Below are positions 1 through 10,692 of a stretch of DNA of 64,000 bases, in pieces. The position numbers were made by a program, and so were the translations under genes. Under the pieces are notes generated by a model. The model worked only from the letters and a program-made list of their open reading frames with translations, was not told the origin of the DNA and made no database searches. The number at the start of each line of letters is the position of its first letter. Position 1 is the first letter of the stretch. Source of the DNA: Antrodiella citrinella (lineage: Eukaryota; Basidiomycota; Agaricomycetes; Polyporales; Steccherinaceae); assembly GCA_004802725.1 (NCBI GenBank), contig SGPM01000024.1, positions 1-64,000 of the forward strand, written 5' to 3'.

Positions 1-206
1 GTCTTGTTTTCGAGTAACCAAATTTACAGCTTGATCACATTGACGAAAGGGATGGGACGTACCACTGGCACACGACACCATAGTTGTGAGAGTCTCTACC
101 AATGAACTTGAGTGTCGTGATTAAATGAGGAGGAGATTCACGAACTTCGGGTTTTTACTAGTCTCCCAGGATATGCGACCGAGAGACAAGTCGCGGGTCC
201 CTGTAA

Positions 207-321
207 GGTAAGGTAGGCGCAGGTCAGATCCAGGTACTACGTGATGGAGTAACATACATCACGTGAATTCATTTACCTTCTGCATTCGGACGAGTGTTAC
301 GATGTGTCAGTCAGCATGACA
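207..321 (+). repeat. Left terminal inverted repeat
   Basis: The 115-bp left arm begins GGTAAGGTAGGCGCAGG and ends CAGTCAGCATGACA. It matches the reverse complement of 1161-1275 at 114 of 115 positions; the one difference is an A/G in the stretch after GAATTC. Confidence 0.95.
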
Positions 322-471
322 GCTGCAAGATCATTATCGAAATGAATGTAAGGTAGATATTCTATTCGACAAAGCAAAGAACGAGATTAAAAGAGCGGAA
401 AGTAGTGGTACTGGGTGATGTGTGAAGGTGAATTGAAGGGCGGCGACACAAATTGAAGTTGAAGAGAGAAT

Positions 472-1130
472 TCAATCAAAAGCCTCGTTTTTCAGGTCAA
501 CAAAAACTGTGGCTGGAATGACTTGATGACCTCGGTACTTCTTGTTGGCCCATGCCGCCTGCTTCCCGTTCAGCTCGAGCTCGTAGGCATGAGCCATGCA
601 GAGCGAACAAGTACAAAATATGCAGCACAAGCTTTGGGTTTCAGGTGGTTCATTGAGCTCTAAACTGAATACTCACCTGCACATTGATACCAGAGGGACT
701 GAGGTAATGGCTTACAGCAGATTTCGCTCCAAATCCACTTCCTTACTTGACGGTGGGTAGTTGCGATATATTCGCTTTGCATACTTAGCCCCAGCACTGC
801 TGGATCGGATTAAGCTCGCACTGCCTCGCAATGATACTTCGGAAAGAAGATACACTTGATGTCGCGCGATGTAAGGTATGTGGTCAACATGGGATCCACG
901 TTCCGGAAGTCAGGTTGACAGTATAGGAGTCGGCGACAACAGCAGGGGTTTGCGATGTACCAAGCATCTTTGCCTACCCCGACGGGTGGTTTCAGGCACT
1001 TGAACGAGTTCGGACACTCGGCGGGAAGCTTCTTGATGAAAGGACGTGGATAGCCGCGCTCTATCAGGATATTGTATGTAGTAAAAATCCTCTATTGTGC
1101 AGTGCGGCGGGGCACGTTGAGAACACGATT
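472..1130 (-). pseudogene. Broken DDE transposase (IS630/Tc1-like, basidiomycete type)
   Basis: The minus strand carries pieces of a DDE-superfamily transposase in three frames. Reading 5' to 3': a stretch with a CCCRR motif, then CELNPIQQCWG at about 800-830, then AKRIYRNYPPSSKEVDLERN, a likely short intron starting GTGAGT near 680, and a C-terminal exon with NGKQAAWANKKYRGH ending at a TGA at 472-474. E-L-N-P-I-x-Q-C-W-G followed by K-R-x-Y-R is a hallmark of the C-terminal catalytic half of this family. The frame is broken by a 10-bp duplication just before ELNP, a 4-bp insertion inside the expected G-Y-A-K, and a stop in the following helix. The N-terminal half of the enzyme is missing. 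The small duplications could be excision scars or ordinary decay. Confidence 0.8.
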
Positions 1131-1160
1131 AGATGTGCGTACAAGACTCGCCTGTGCAAA

Positions 1161-1275
1161 TGTCATGCTGACTGACACATCGTAACACTCGTCCGAATGC
1201 AGAAGGTAAACGAATTCACGTGATGTATGTTACTCCATCACGTAGTACCTGGATCTGACCTGCGCCTACCTTACC
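1161..1275 (-). repeat. Right terminal inverted repeat
   Basis: Inverted partner of 207-321, the same length with one mismatch. It ends 66 bp before the next candidate start codon, so the element sits directly upstream of the small reading frame at 1342. Confidence 0.95.
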
Positions 1276-1341
1276 GCACTTTTGATAGATGAGGAGCTCA
1301 GTACTCAGTATCTAGAAACGTAGCCTCAAGAAACTCTCGGC

Positions 1342-1707
1342 ATGTACATCCGTTCGGTCAATCACGCTGCGATCGGTTTTCGCTCCGAGACCTGGAGCTT
1401 ACTTCGACAACGGCTTGGTCTCGCACCGCTGCCTTCCTCGCACACATCCCGTCACGTCATGTGGAGGATATCTATCGCTTTGGACGATCTTGAGGCGTTC
1501 TATTATGACTTCTGCGCTTTCGAGAAGAAGACGAGCTTGGAAAAGGTGTTGATTGCGATACCTGCACTGAAATCGGTCGAACTTGTCGCATTGGGCTGCG
1601 TAGTCGACGTACAGGGGAGGCCCGTTCTGCTTTCTGCAGCGCAGGAGATGATCAAGAGAGCATGGCCAAAGATAGTGGCGAGGCAGAGTTTCCCCGTACT
1701 ACGGTGA
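1342..1707 (+). CDS. Hypothetical protein, 121 aa, possibly truncated
   Basis: Single-exon frame of 121 codons from an ATG to a TGA. I do not recognise the family. The second half looks like folded protein rather than noise: a WRISIALDDLEAFYYDF stretch, then alternating hydrophobic strands ending in a lysine- and arginine-rich tail. There is no signal peptide, membrane helix or catalytic motif. Because the transposon ends 66 bp upstream, this may be the 3' end of a gene whose front was displaced by the insertion. It may also be a chance frame; a shorter antisense frame overlaps it. Confidence 0.35.
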   Translation: MYIRSVNHAAIGFRSETWSLLRQRLGLAPLPSSHTSRHVMWRISIALDDLEAFYYDFCAFEKKTSLEKVLIAIPALKSVELVALGCVVDVQGRPVLLSAAQEMIKRAWPKIVARQSFPVLR

Positions 1708-1912
1708 CCTCCGACTAGTCGGTTCGTTACGTATCCTGGTCTGCCTTGGGATACTAAGTACGGCCCTCTTCTCATCTGACATTACGTCGCAGGATGTGCA
1801 GCAGTTCAAGATGAATAGATGGATGGCGAGACGTAATGACGAAAAATTCAAGTTTGATAACACAATACATCCGCGAAGTTGATTGAAGGCTCGCCGCTCG
1901 GGTCTCATCTTT

Positions 1913-2605
1913 TCATGACACAGCGGCGACGGCGATGCTCTGCTCCCTCGTCCTCGTCGCGACGTAAAGCCACGTCACAACGATCAAGTCGACCATGTGC
2001 ATCCCTTCGGGGGCGATGGTCAGGTATGGCTTTTTGCGGAAAGACCAAGGCTGGTGAAAGCGGGCGATTTCGAATTTAGGGTTGTCGATTCTGTTGATGT
2101 ATAGCTGAAGAACGACCAAACGTCAGTGAGTGATAAGGTCAAAAGATGTGAGGTGGACCCATACGTAGCGACCGTCATGCCAATTGTAGGAAAGGCCATC
2201 GGGTCCGGTGAACGTCCTGTTTCTGTGCAACACATTATGGTCAGTGCTATTGCCGATCATGGTCTGTGGGTAGACTTACACCCCGAGCATCCCACTAGTC
2301 GGCATGAAGTCATTTACTCTCCGCTCTAACCCCTCAAAAATCAAGTTCGAGCTGCTGTGCCAGTCCCTCCACTCAATCCTAGCCACTTCTTCGATACCCT
2401 TAGACTCCGCGGCCGCCTTGATGTCCGACTCCTTCCCGCTCCGCATCTCGGGTTGGTCTGCGGCGGCAGACAGGATCCGCGAGATAGTGACAACTCTGTT
2501 CGTCAATGTGGAAGGGGTGTTTATGTGGTAGAGAGGGGTCTTCGCGTCCCCGCCGGTGTGAAGGATGGTGCGGGTGAAGTCGTCTCGTGCGAGATGGAGT
2601 TCCAT
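1913..2605 (-). CDS. DUF6593-domain protein, copy A
   Basis: Three exons on the minus strand: 2605-2280, 2222-2165 and 2104-1913. They sum to 576 nt, giving 191 aa. The family is known from basidiomycetes and its function is unknown. Shared landmarks visible here are an N-terminal M-E-L-x-L-x-R start with a TIL segment, PLYHINTP, TISRILSAAAD, ARIEWRDWHSS, FTGPDG on the small middle exon, ARFHQP, and the C-terminal block PEGMHMVDLIVVTWLYV. Introns fall in phase 2 before FTGPDG and phase 0 after it, and the middle exon is 58 nt, as in copies C, D and E. There is no signal peptide or clear transmembrane helix. The frame is intact. It is the outermost member of the cluster, close to the transposon. 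Confidence 0.87.
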
Positions 2606-3033
2606 GCTGGCTGGATGTTATTGAGAGTAAGTTTGTGAAAGTCGAGAGAGACGAGAGTATTCATATGAGCAGACGTCATGGGTTTGAAACTTCATATAGG
2701 TAGTACGCTTCGCAACGGCGCAGTTGTTGCTCGCGGCCTCCATCAAAATCCGTGGCACAACTCCAGGCTGGGGCACGATCGCGCCCTCTCAGAAGATTAT
2801 GAGCGGTGCGACCGAGTCTTGGCACAGTCAGCGCCACTCTGCGAAGCGTGCTGTCGCCGGACCCGTGACCCATCGGAGACGCTACCTCATTGGATCCAAC
2901 GCAATCAGTGAGAAAATAGTAGTGATTTAGAAAAGAGTGGTGATTTGTGCGTGACTTACAAAAGTAAATGAGTGTACATGAGAAGCACCGTACAAAATGA
3001 GCCTGTACACGTGTATCAAAGACCGCTCCGAAA

Positions 3034-3780
3034 TTAGTGTGAGGGCAAAGACAACATGTAGCTGCTGCAAGCAGCGGTGCCATACTTCATCAGGCACGAA
3101 TCCCTTTCATCGAGCGTCGAAACATAAGCCCAGGTTGCAACGATCAGGTCCACCATGTGCAACCCTTCCTGCGCGATACCAAGCTGGTGACTCCCCATGA
3201 GGAACAGTCCCATGAAGGGACTGCGAAACCGAGCGACTTCTGTCACAACACCGTCTTGTGATATCTGAAGCTGATAGATAAACATAAGTGAGTGAACTAG
3301 GACCCGCATGAAAAAGAATACGTACTGTCTGTGCCATGTATATGGAATTCCATCTGTCCCAGTGAACATTCTTTCTCTGCAAGAGAATCGACAGGTCCAG
3401 CGTAAGAGCAATGGGGTGCGTGAAGGGGATGCTTACCCCGTTATGAGGGTTCGTTTGGTCAAGAAGTTCTTCATGTCCCAAGACTTCCCACCATACGAGA
3501 CGCGAGAGCCTTTCCTCAACGTCCCCCACTTGATCCAGACCACTTCATCGATGCCGGCGCGAGTTGCGATCTTCTGGATATCTTTCTTGTCGCCGAGGAA
3601 CTTGTATGCGAGAAATGACAGTGGTGTTGGCAAGCCCGAGGCCGAAAGTCCAGCCATCAGGCCTCAGGGGAAGGCTGCCTGATGGTGTTTATGTGGTAGA
3701 GAGGCGTGACGTCGTTCGCATCCCCAGTGTATAAGACGGTGTGGCTGACTGACACACGGGAAAGATGGTAGCACGATCTG
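3034..3780 (-). pseudogene. DUF6593-domain protein, copy B (frameshifted)
   Basis: A second minus-strand paralogue. The last exon, 3270-3034, carries ARFRSP and LHMVDLIVATWAYV. The middle exon, 3376-3322, carries FTGTDG and is 55 nt, one codon shorter than in the other copies. The first exon ends at 3437 with an intact phase-2 donor. Within the first exon the front part (HTVLYTGDAND, TPLYHINTI) and the back part (DKKDIQKIA, WIKWGTLRKGS) are in different frames, with a TGA between them near 3665. I found no ATG in the usual position before the conserved LSR segment. The most likely reading is a dead copy. A shortened protein starting inside the exon cannot be excluded. Confidence 0.7.
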
Positions 3781-4769
3781 TGGTACGCACTTCGGAAGCC
3801 CCTTCCAAGCCTCCTTGAACGCTACCAGGTATCGAGACATGTGTGTGGCGAACTTGCCTCGCTCCGTTCGGTGTACTTAAACCCACCACCTTGAGCCATT
3901 ATCGTGACAACTGCCATGATCGTCGGAAGACCCATTGTGTTGCTGCCGGCGAGCGTCGTCAGCACCTTGGCCGTTGAAATGAGTGATTGCCACCGTTGAG
4001 AATAGGATCATCGGGTGGCTTCGTATGTGAGAAGACGCGTAGTCCCAATAGGCAATGTTTAAACCTCGAGGAAGAGAATGAAATTCGAGGATGAACGCAA
4101 TTGGCAAGTGGCAAGTGGCGAACGAGCGAAAGACTTTTCGTCGACGCCACGGCCGGTGACGTGACGTACGCGCGCGGTCATACACACGCACGCATGCTAC
4201 TTACTGTTACCGCCTGTCACGTTCTACTGAACGACTCGACCGTCAAGCGCTTCCAACTCACAGTTGGTGAGTTCTACTAGTATATCTGCAAAGCATCATA
4301 TAAATCAGTACTGATTTTTCAACAGTTCCATGGCTATTTTGATAGCGTTGACATCCTTCCGGTTTACTCTGTGCAATACATGAAAATGCTCGAATTTTGA
4401 CACATCCGTCTTTCACTGTAGCTGTCATTACACAGAGTTCAAGGAGTACTAGTGCAACGCATTCTGCGCCATCTGTGGAGTTCGAGTCTGGCGCCATCCG
4501 GTATTTGTGACTATTTTTTGGAGGCACTTCCCTCTATTCCTATAAGGGATGAGATCACCCCAAGGAACGAACACTGCACATATACCTGCGTGCACAGTCA
4601 GAGAAGAGTGCTCTGTGGCCATGTCGATGCCAAACTAATACCAATCTTCTTCGCTGCACGATGAGGGAGGGAGATGAGTGCATATATATGTTCTCAAGAA
4701 TCGGTGTACGTCCGCCTCGTATCTTCCGTTTCTTCAATTAACCTTGTTCACTCTCACAGACGAACGATC

Positions 4770-5550
4770 ATGGAAGTCCATCTCGCACGCAAAGACGTTA
4801 CCAGCACCATCCTCACCGCTTCGACACTGTATGGCACCCTGCTATACCACATCAATACCGACGCCTCGTTCTCGTACAAGACCACAACTATTTCCTGGAT
4901 CTTGTCTGCAGCCGCAGACAGACTCGATTTTCGTAGCGGAAAGAAGTAGCATATCAAGCACATTGCGAAGACCGGGGAGGGCATCGAAGAGACGGCTAGG
5001 ATCAAGTGGAAACATTATTTTAGGGCTACGAGGATCGTATACGGGCCATGGGAATGGAAGCTGGATGAGTTCATTCCCAGTGGTGGCAGTGAATGGTGAG
5101 GTCTCCGAGATATCATCACAGTATACTGATGCTTTCATGTATAGGAACAGAACTTTCACGGGGCCGGACGGTTTCTCGTATACCTGGCACAATGCTTCCT
5201 ACGCACGTTCTCTCCACAATGTCTGAGTCTTTCAACTGACCTTTGTCTTTCATCTTACCGTCTTCAAGTCTGGTCTACCGATACTCGGGATTGCACGCTT
5301 TCATTGGGTGTACGTCTTCAGCTGGATGAAGCCATACCCAAGCATTACATCCGATGGGATGCATATGGCTGACTTGATCATATTGACGTGGGTCTACGTT
5401 GCGGACATGAAGAAAGACCAGAACAAGGATCTTGTAGGAATGTCGCTCGACGCTGCCCAGCGGAGGCGGATGTTAATGTTCGGAGGTAATTCTGTTCTGT
5501 TGGACCTATTTCTCTTGCATCCAGACAGTGCGCTTCGTCATCGATGTTGA
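4770..5550 (+). pseudogene. DUF6593-domain protein, copy C (nonsense mutation)
   Basis: Plus-strand paralogue with the same three-exon plan: 4770-5095, 5145-5202 and 5269-5550. The 58-nt middle exon carries FTGPDGFSYTWH and the last exon carries ARFHWV and MHMADLIILTWVYV. Two defects are visible. An in-frame TAG at 4947-4949 replaces the serine of the conserved GKKSDIK segment. The donor of the second intron is GC (GCACGT) where the intact paralogues have GT. Apart from the stop the frame stays open across all three exons, so the loss looks recent. Read-through or use as a short 59-aa protein is possible but unsupported. Confidence 0.75.
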
Positions 5551-6043
5551 ATGATGTTGACGTATCTTCATTATCCCACCATTCAATGCATTCGCTATGT
5601 ATCAGTATGTATGCCACCCGAGTTCCTCCCACTCCAAATTCCGCAGGAGCAGCATACTCGGACCAGCTTCCATCTCCCTATTACCAATATACCTAGGGGG
5701 AAAGAGGTGAGTCTCGTGGTATTGTTGTCAGGCATTCACTCACATAAATGCTGAGCAATCAGCACTGCGGTGTATGATTAGTTGTAGCACCAGGTCGCCA
5801 TGTTTCGCCAGCACGTCCGGGTCTCTATGAACCTTACTTGAATCCACACTGCCACTCAAATCAGACGAGATCGCATCCGTCCAGGCTATGTCAGACTGAC
5901 TAGACCTCTCTAAGACCTCTCCATCATTGTGCTGTAACAGAGCCTCAGCGCTAGCAGGGCACTGAGACGAGTACGCATATATATTCTGGAGCATTGTTGT
6001 TCGTTTCCCCCACATTTTCCGTTATTTTACCCTACTAGGCATC
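5551..6043 (+). other. Intergenic, no gene seen
   Basis: Separates DUF6593 copies C and D. Only short overlapping frames without recognisable protein features occur. It should hold the promoter of copy D. Confidence 0.6.
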
Positions 6044-6787
6044 ATGGAACTCTATCTTTCACGCAGTGACATCGCCCATACCATCCTCTCTCGGGCCGCC
6101 GACGCCGGTGACGACTTGGACCCTCTCTATCACATAGACACCGTTACGTCACTGTCGAAGAAAACCACCACCGTTTCCCGAATTCTGCCTTCTGTCGCGT
6201 CCAGGCCGGAGTTTAATGGCGGGAAGCACTCGGATATCAAGAAAATTGCAAAGTCGGGACAGGGTTTAGTGGAAGTAGCTAAGATCGAGTGGAGGCAATG
6301 GAAGAGTTCAAGTATATGGTTTGAGGAGCGGGAATGGAAGGCGAATGAGTTCATGCCGAATACTGGGTTTATGTCGGGGTAAGTGTAGTTGTCAGACTCT
6401 ATCAACATATCACTGATATCTTTCTGAACAGTAAGAGAGTGTTTACAGGACCGGATGGTCATTCGTATACCTGGCACAGCGACACCTACGTACGCCTCGT
6501 CTCCCTTCTCCTGCTTATCCGCTCTAGATCTTACACCTCAACGTCTCCCCTAGTTGACTGTCTCCACACCCGACAACCCTAAACTTGAGATCGCCCGGTT
6601 CCACGAACCTGCCTTGTTCAACTGGAAGAAGCGGTATCTGAACATCGTGCTTGAAGGGCTGCACATGGTCGATTTGATCATCGCAACCTGGGTCTACGTG
6701 GCAATCCTTGAACAAGAGTCAAACTCCTCGAGCACACCAATGGCCGGCGCGGCTTGTGCAGGCAGTATGGGTGGGAGCGTGTGCTGA
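6044..6787 (+). CDS. DUF6593-domain protein, copy D
   Basis: Three exons, 6044-6378, 6432-6489 and 6554-6787, sum to 627 nt and encode 208 aa. Conserved blocks in order: MELYLSRSDIAHTIL, PLYHID, TTVSRILPS, the HSDIKKIA segment, AKIEWRQWKSSS, FTGPDGHSYTWH on the 58-nt exon, ARFHEPA, and LHMVDLIIATWVYV. The C-terminus extends by about 20 residues rich in Ser, Ala, Gly and Cys, absent from copies A and E. Intron phases (2 then 0) match the rest of the family. The frame is intact and all splice sites are canonical, so this is probably a working gene. Its role is unknown. Confidence 0.88.
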
Positions 6788-7853
6788 TCCAGAGAATGCC
6801 TTCGAAGCCTCGGACTTTGTTCGACACTCTCTGCGCATTCAGTTGGCACGGTTGAGGTGTTACCCCCCTCCGTGGTCATGTACTTATTGGTGTTCAGATG
6901 CACAGATACCCGGCACACTATGGATTTATTCAGCGCATACCTCTCCGAATCTAAGAGCCTTACCTCCGCTGCCAGTGGTTTGCCAGTGTCACTTGTCAGG
7001 TGTTTGAAATGCTGAGTACAAGTTCCATGGGTCGAACTTTTTTTTCACGCAGATTCGAAGGCCAGAAGTACCATACGGGAGAAGTTGGAGTCGCTCCCAT
7101 GGCCCTCAATCACTCAGCAAGGTCGTCATAGCAAATTTCTGCGCCACCTTGTGCATGCGTTCTCATGCGGAAACAAGGGGGACCTTCGGGTTCGTAACTG
7201 TGGACTCTATTTTCGCCACGGCGCCGTCGGAGTATACGCAATTGACATCGGTTCCGGGGGTCGAGCACCTCGTCACTTGCAAGTTCGTTCTGGTGTAATT
7301 TTCCAAACAGTGGTGTCGAGGGTGGATATGATGTCAATTCCTTGTAAGGGTAATAAGGGTCCACCCAACCATGACGCTGACTACGCAGCTACGCAGCAAT
7401 GCATGTGTGTGGAGTGAGAAGATGGTATGTATGTGGGTGCGAATAACTGACTAGTATAAACGATGGCTATGATGTATGAGGGTACCTTACGCAAGAAAAA
7501 ACGAAGAAGGCACGGAGATTGTGTATACGTAGGGAGTGGCATTGCAGACAACATATGTAATCGTGTATGGTTTGAAGGAGTCGTGGATGAGGAGTTGGTA
7601 TGACGTCGTGGATGAATCGTCCGAATAACAGGGTAAATGGTAGGGTAGGTGAAAGACAGCAGACGGAAGCGAACAACAGTAGGGTATGGGTGGCATGACA
7701 CAGACAAGATAGTAACTTCGTGTGTCCGAGATGAGAACAAGAGAGGGTGAGCAAAGCAATAATACAGCCTGAGTATCGTGTGTCCGTGGCAGGTCTAGGG
7801 GAAATATTCAAACATCCAAAGTAACAAAGTCCAAGAGGTATATCGAGATGAGA
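6788..7853 (+). other. Intergenic, no gene seen
   Basis: About 1.07 kb with only short frames on both strands. It probably holds the 3' untranslated regions of copy D and of the minus-strand GH16 gene, which converge here. No repeat or RNA gene was seen. Confidence 0.6.
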
Positions 7854-10692
7854 TTAGCACGTTCCGTCCTTGAGCTTCCACATCTTCACCGAGTCACTGT
7901 CAAATCAAGCGTAAGGTTTAGCTCAAAGAGAGCAGTCATGATCAAGAACGCACATCCTAAACGCCAGATCGTTCTGGTTCGTCGCCCAGGTCGCGTGCCA
8001 CGTATCTTGTGTAGCAGCGAAATCGTGCATGGCAGTTGCGGAGTCATCGAACCATGGCTTGCCACCAACACCGTCGGGGAACCATCCAGACGTCCCGCCT
8101 GCCGCGAGGTCCAAAATCAGGTAAAATGCTACGAAACGTTTGGATCAATCTTCACCGAAGGATGGTAAACGTCAAGCTAAGACGCACACTGATCAAACGG
8201 CGCCGCGTTGCTTCCACTCGACCAAATATTCTGCACAACCACATCCGTCCCGTTCCCGTTGTCCACCGTTTTCGGATAAGCACCGCGCTCGAAGAAAGTC
8301 TTGCTATGTTTCCCAGTGATCTTCATGTTCATCGTCGCCTGCAGCCGCGAGTCCACGTAGAACCGCATCCAGTCTGGCGTCCACTCCATCGAGTACGTGT
8401 GGAAGTCCAAGTTGTACGGCGTGCGCTTCGCACTGGCCCACCAGCCCAGGAGGTGCGTTTGAAGCGTGTCGAATACGCCATAGTTGAGCGAGGAGCGGAC
8501 GAAGTCGAGCCCTTGGGCGGGGTAGGTGATGTCGTTACCGCGGGCTTCCATGATCTTACCTCGAGTTAGATTTTTCAAGAATGTATGCGTGAATTTGGAT
8601 ACGTACATCCATCTCTCCACCCATGGGCCAAGGACCGTAGATCGTGTCGTTCTCCGGCAGCATCCAGATAGCGGGCCAGAGCCAGTCTCCCTTGGGCAGC
8701 TTTGCTCGTACCTCGACTTTGCCGAACTGGATGTTGGCGTGGCCTTGAGTGTTAATACGCGCTGCTTTCACTGGCGGGATCACTTGGCCCGTGAGCTTGT
8801 TAGAGGACGCTGTGCATGCAGTCTGAAACCACAGTATGAGTACGACCCGACTCGTATGTAAAAGTGAGAATGGATACACACCTTGTTGCTCTGGACGGAA
8901 CACCCTTGCACAGTATACGTCCCCCCATCAATAATCTTATCCCTCCCAATCTCATCCGACGTCAACGACGGCAAAATCCACAACTCCCCATTCTGGAGCA
9001 TCAAGTTCCCTTGCCCCTCCGCCGTCGTGATCTGGAACTCCCCATTCCCGAACCCGCCCAACTGCGCATCGACGTTCCACGTCCCCGTGTTCAAGCTCGT
9101 CGAGTCGAAGTCGTCGAACATGACCGGGCACAGGTCCGCGTCGCTGAGCATCTTGACGTTCGTCCACCCGAGGAAGCAGACGACGGCGCCGGCGGCGATG
9201 CCGAGGAAGAAGCAGAAGAGGGTGAGGAAGTAGGAGAGGCGCGAGCGTGGGAGGCGGGTGCCGATCCAGGGTTTGTCTTCTATCGTGAGTTTGGAGGAGA
9301 GGCGGGTGGAGGGCATGAGGGTCTTGGTCTTGGTTGGCTTCGAGATGTAGGCACCTGTAGGGAGGTAAGACAAAGATGGAGGAGAGTGCAGCGAAGGAGG
9401 GTAAGGATGCGAAGGAGGTGACCAGATGGAGTTCGGCCTGGAGGCAGGTGAAAGGAAGGGAGCACGCATCGCGATCTGGGGCGAAGACAATGTGCGAGGG
9501 ATGACACCAGGTTCTGCTGAAGTAAAAGTGAGCATACCAGACAAAGAAACTGAAGAACATGTAGCGTACCATTGCCTGCCAATGCACCAGCGGCGCTGTT
9601 CCTGTAGATGTTGCTCTGGCTCGTGTTCGGACTGGGCGGAGTCATAGACCCATCACCCGACGCGTCCCTGAATGGCGCATACGGTCTTTCCAGACTGACT
9701 TGACTCGTGCTCGCACCCATGCCCACTTCAGAGCCGTTCCTCAACACGCTATAACCAGTCGCGTTGGCATACACACCAGTCGCACTTGAAGGTCGAGCCA
9801 GAGATTCCAAAGATGAACGCCTGCCTATGCCAGGGATAGACATTCCTGGGTCGGGATTACCAGGATGACTCTGGAAGGGAAGGAACGCGGACGGGGGAGG
9901 TCGACTGCCGATACTTGTGCGATCCCCTGCAATCAAGCCAGGTGTCGCCGGAGTGACAAGACCGGGTGAGGGTATGTACACTGAAGAAGTCGGCGTGTCG
10001 AATGGATTTGGACCTCCCATTGCTGCTGCGGGAACCTCACTGACGGTGGACCTTCGCCGTTGATGACTTTTCGGTCGAGCACCTACAACAGTTGGGCGCA
10101 TATTGACTGTTGCATTGGGACTCGTGTTGAACCTTTCGTGGATCGAAGCAGTCTGACGAGTAGAGGCTATGTTCTCGGAGTCCGGTGTCACCTCGTTATC
10201 GCTCACGGGCTCAGAACTCCAGCTGCCTCGGTCAGAAACAGAGGACGTGCTCTCCCTTTTCGAACCCGCGAGGAAGAAAGGACGCGGAGGAGATAAGGGC
10301 GAGTTATCTCGACCAGAAGTCGGAACACTGGTGTATCCGTTGGAAGAAGTGACACCTTCCGGGCTTGTACGCCCCGTGTCTCTCCCACGCAATTCGGTGG
10401 CCGGAGGAGACGTAGGTTCGCCCTGGGTCAGCGCAGTCTGCTCGTTGATACGTGCAGGTGCGTATGCCGTAGACCTGAAGTCCGCAGTAGTAGGCGTTCC
10501 ACCTCCTGCGACCGCACTACTGACGAGCATGGCGCCTATATCTTCTTCTGAATCTGAGCGACCATGGCCAACCAGTGAAGACGGCGCCGAGGGCGTATCT
10601 CCTCTAGCGACTGGGTTCTGAAGAGAACGATAGAAGTCTGCCGACGAATACGCCGAGGAGCGTTTGGAGGGGTCGCGGCGACGATATGCCAT
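7854..10692 (-). CDS. KRE6/SKN1-like beta-glucan synthesis protein (GH16)
   Basis: Six exons: 10692-9570, 9354-8882, 8822-8607, 8554-8188, 8128-7954 and 7896-7854. They sum to 2397 nt, 798 aa. The first 370 or so residues are a Ser/Thr/Pro-rich cytoplasmic tail. One hydrophobic helix follows (YFLTLFCFFLGIAAGAVVCF), then a lumenal GH16-like lectin/glucanase domain with GFGNGEFQITT, YGKVEVRAKLP-type sequence (here FGKVEVRAKLP), WPAIWMLP, GGEMDIMEARGND, DFHTYSMEWT and a C-terminal AGGTSGWFPDG. The catalytic-loop sequence E-M-D-I-M-E is present. Type II membrane proteins of this family act in the secretory pathway and are needed for beta-1,6-glucan in yeast cell walls; whether this one has glycosidase activity is unknown. 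The first intron, 215 nt, is unusually long. It faces the glycosyltransferase gene across a shared upstream region. Confidence 0.93.

Larger units (their letters stand above)
207..1275 (-). mobile_element. DNA transposon remnant with 115-bp terminal inverted repeats
   Basis: Two 115-bp arms in inverted orientation bound a segment of about 1.07 kb. They differ at one base only and have no indel. Between them, on the minus strand, lies a broken transposase reading frame. The element is therefore a class II DNA transposon of the Tc1/mariner-IS630-like DDE type, now unable to make its own enzyme. I see no clear target-site duplication at the outer ends. The internal sequence is far more decayed than the arms, which suggests movement in trans or repeat homogenisation; this is inference. 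Confidence 0.85.

Noticed and set aside
8864..9421. Plus-strand Arg/Glu-rich frame of 185 codons
   Set aside because: Shadow of the GH16 exon on the opposite strand.
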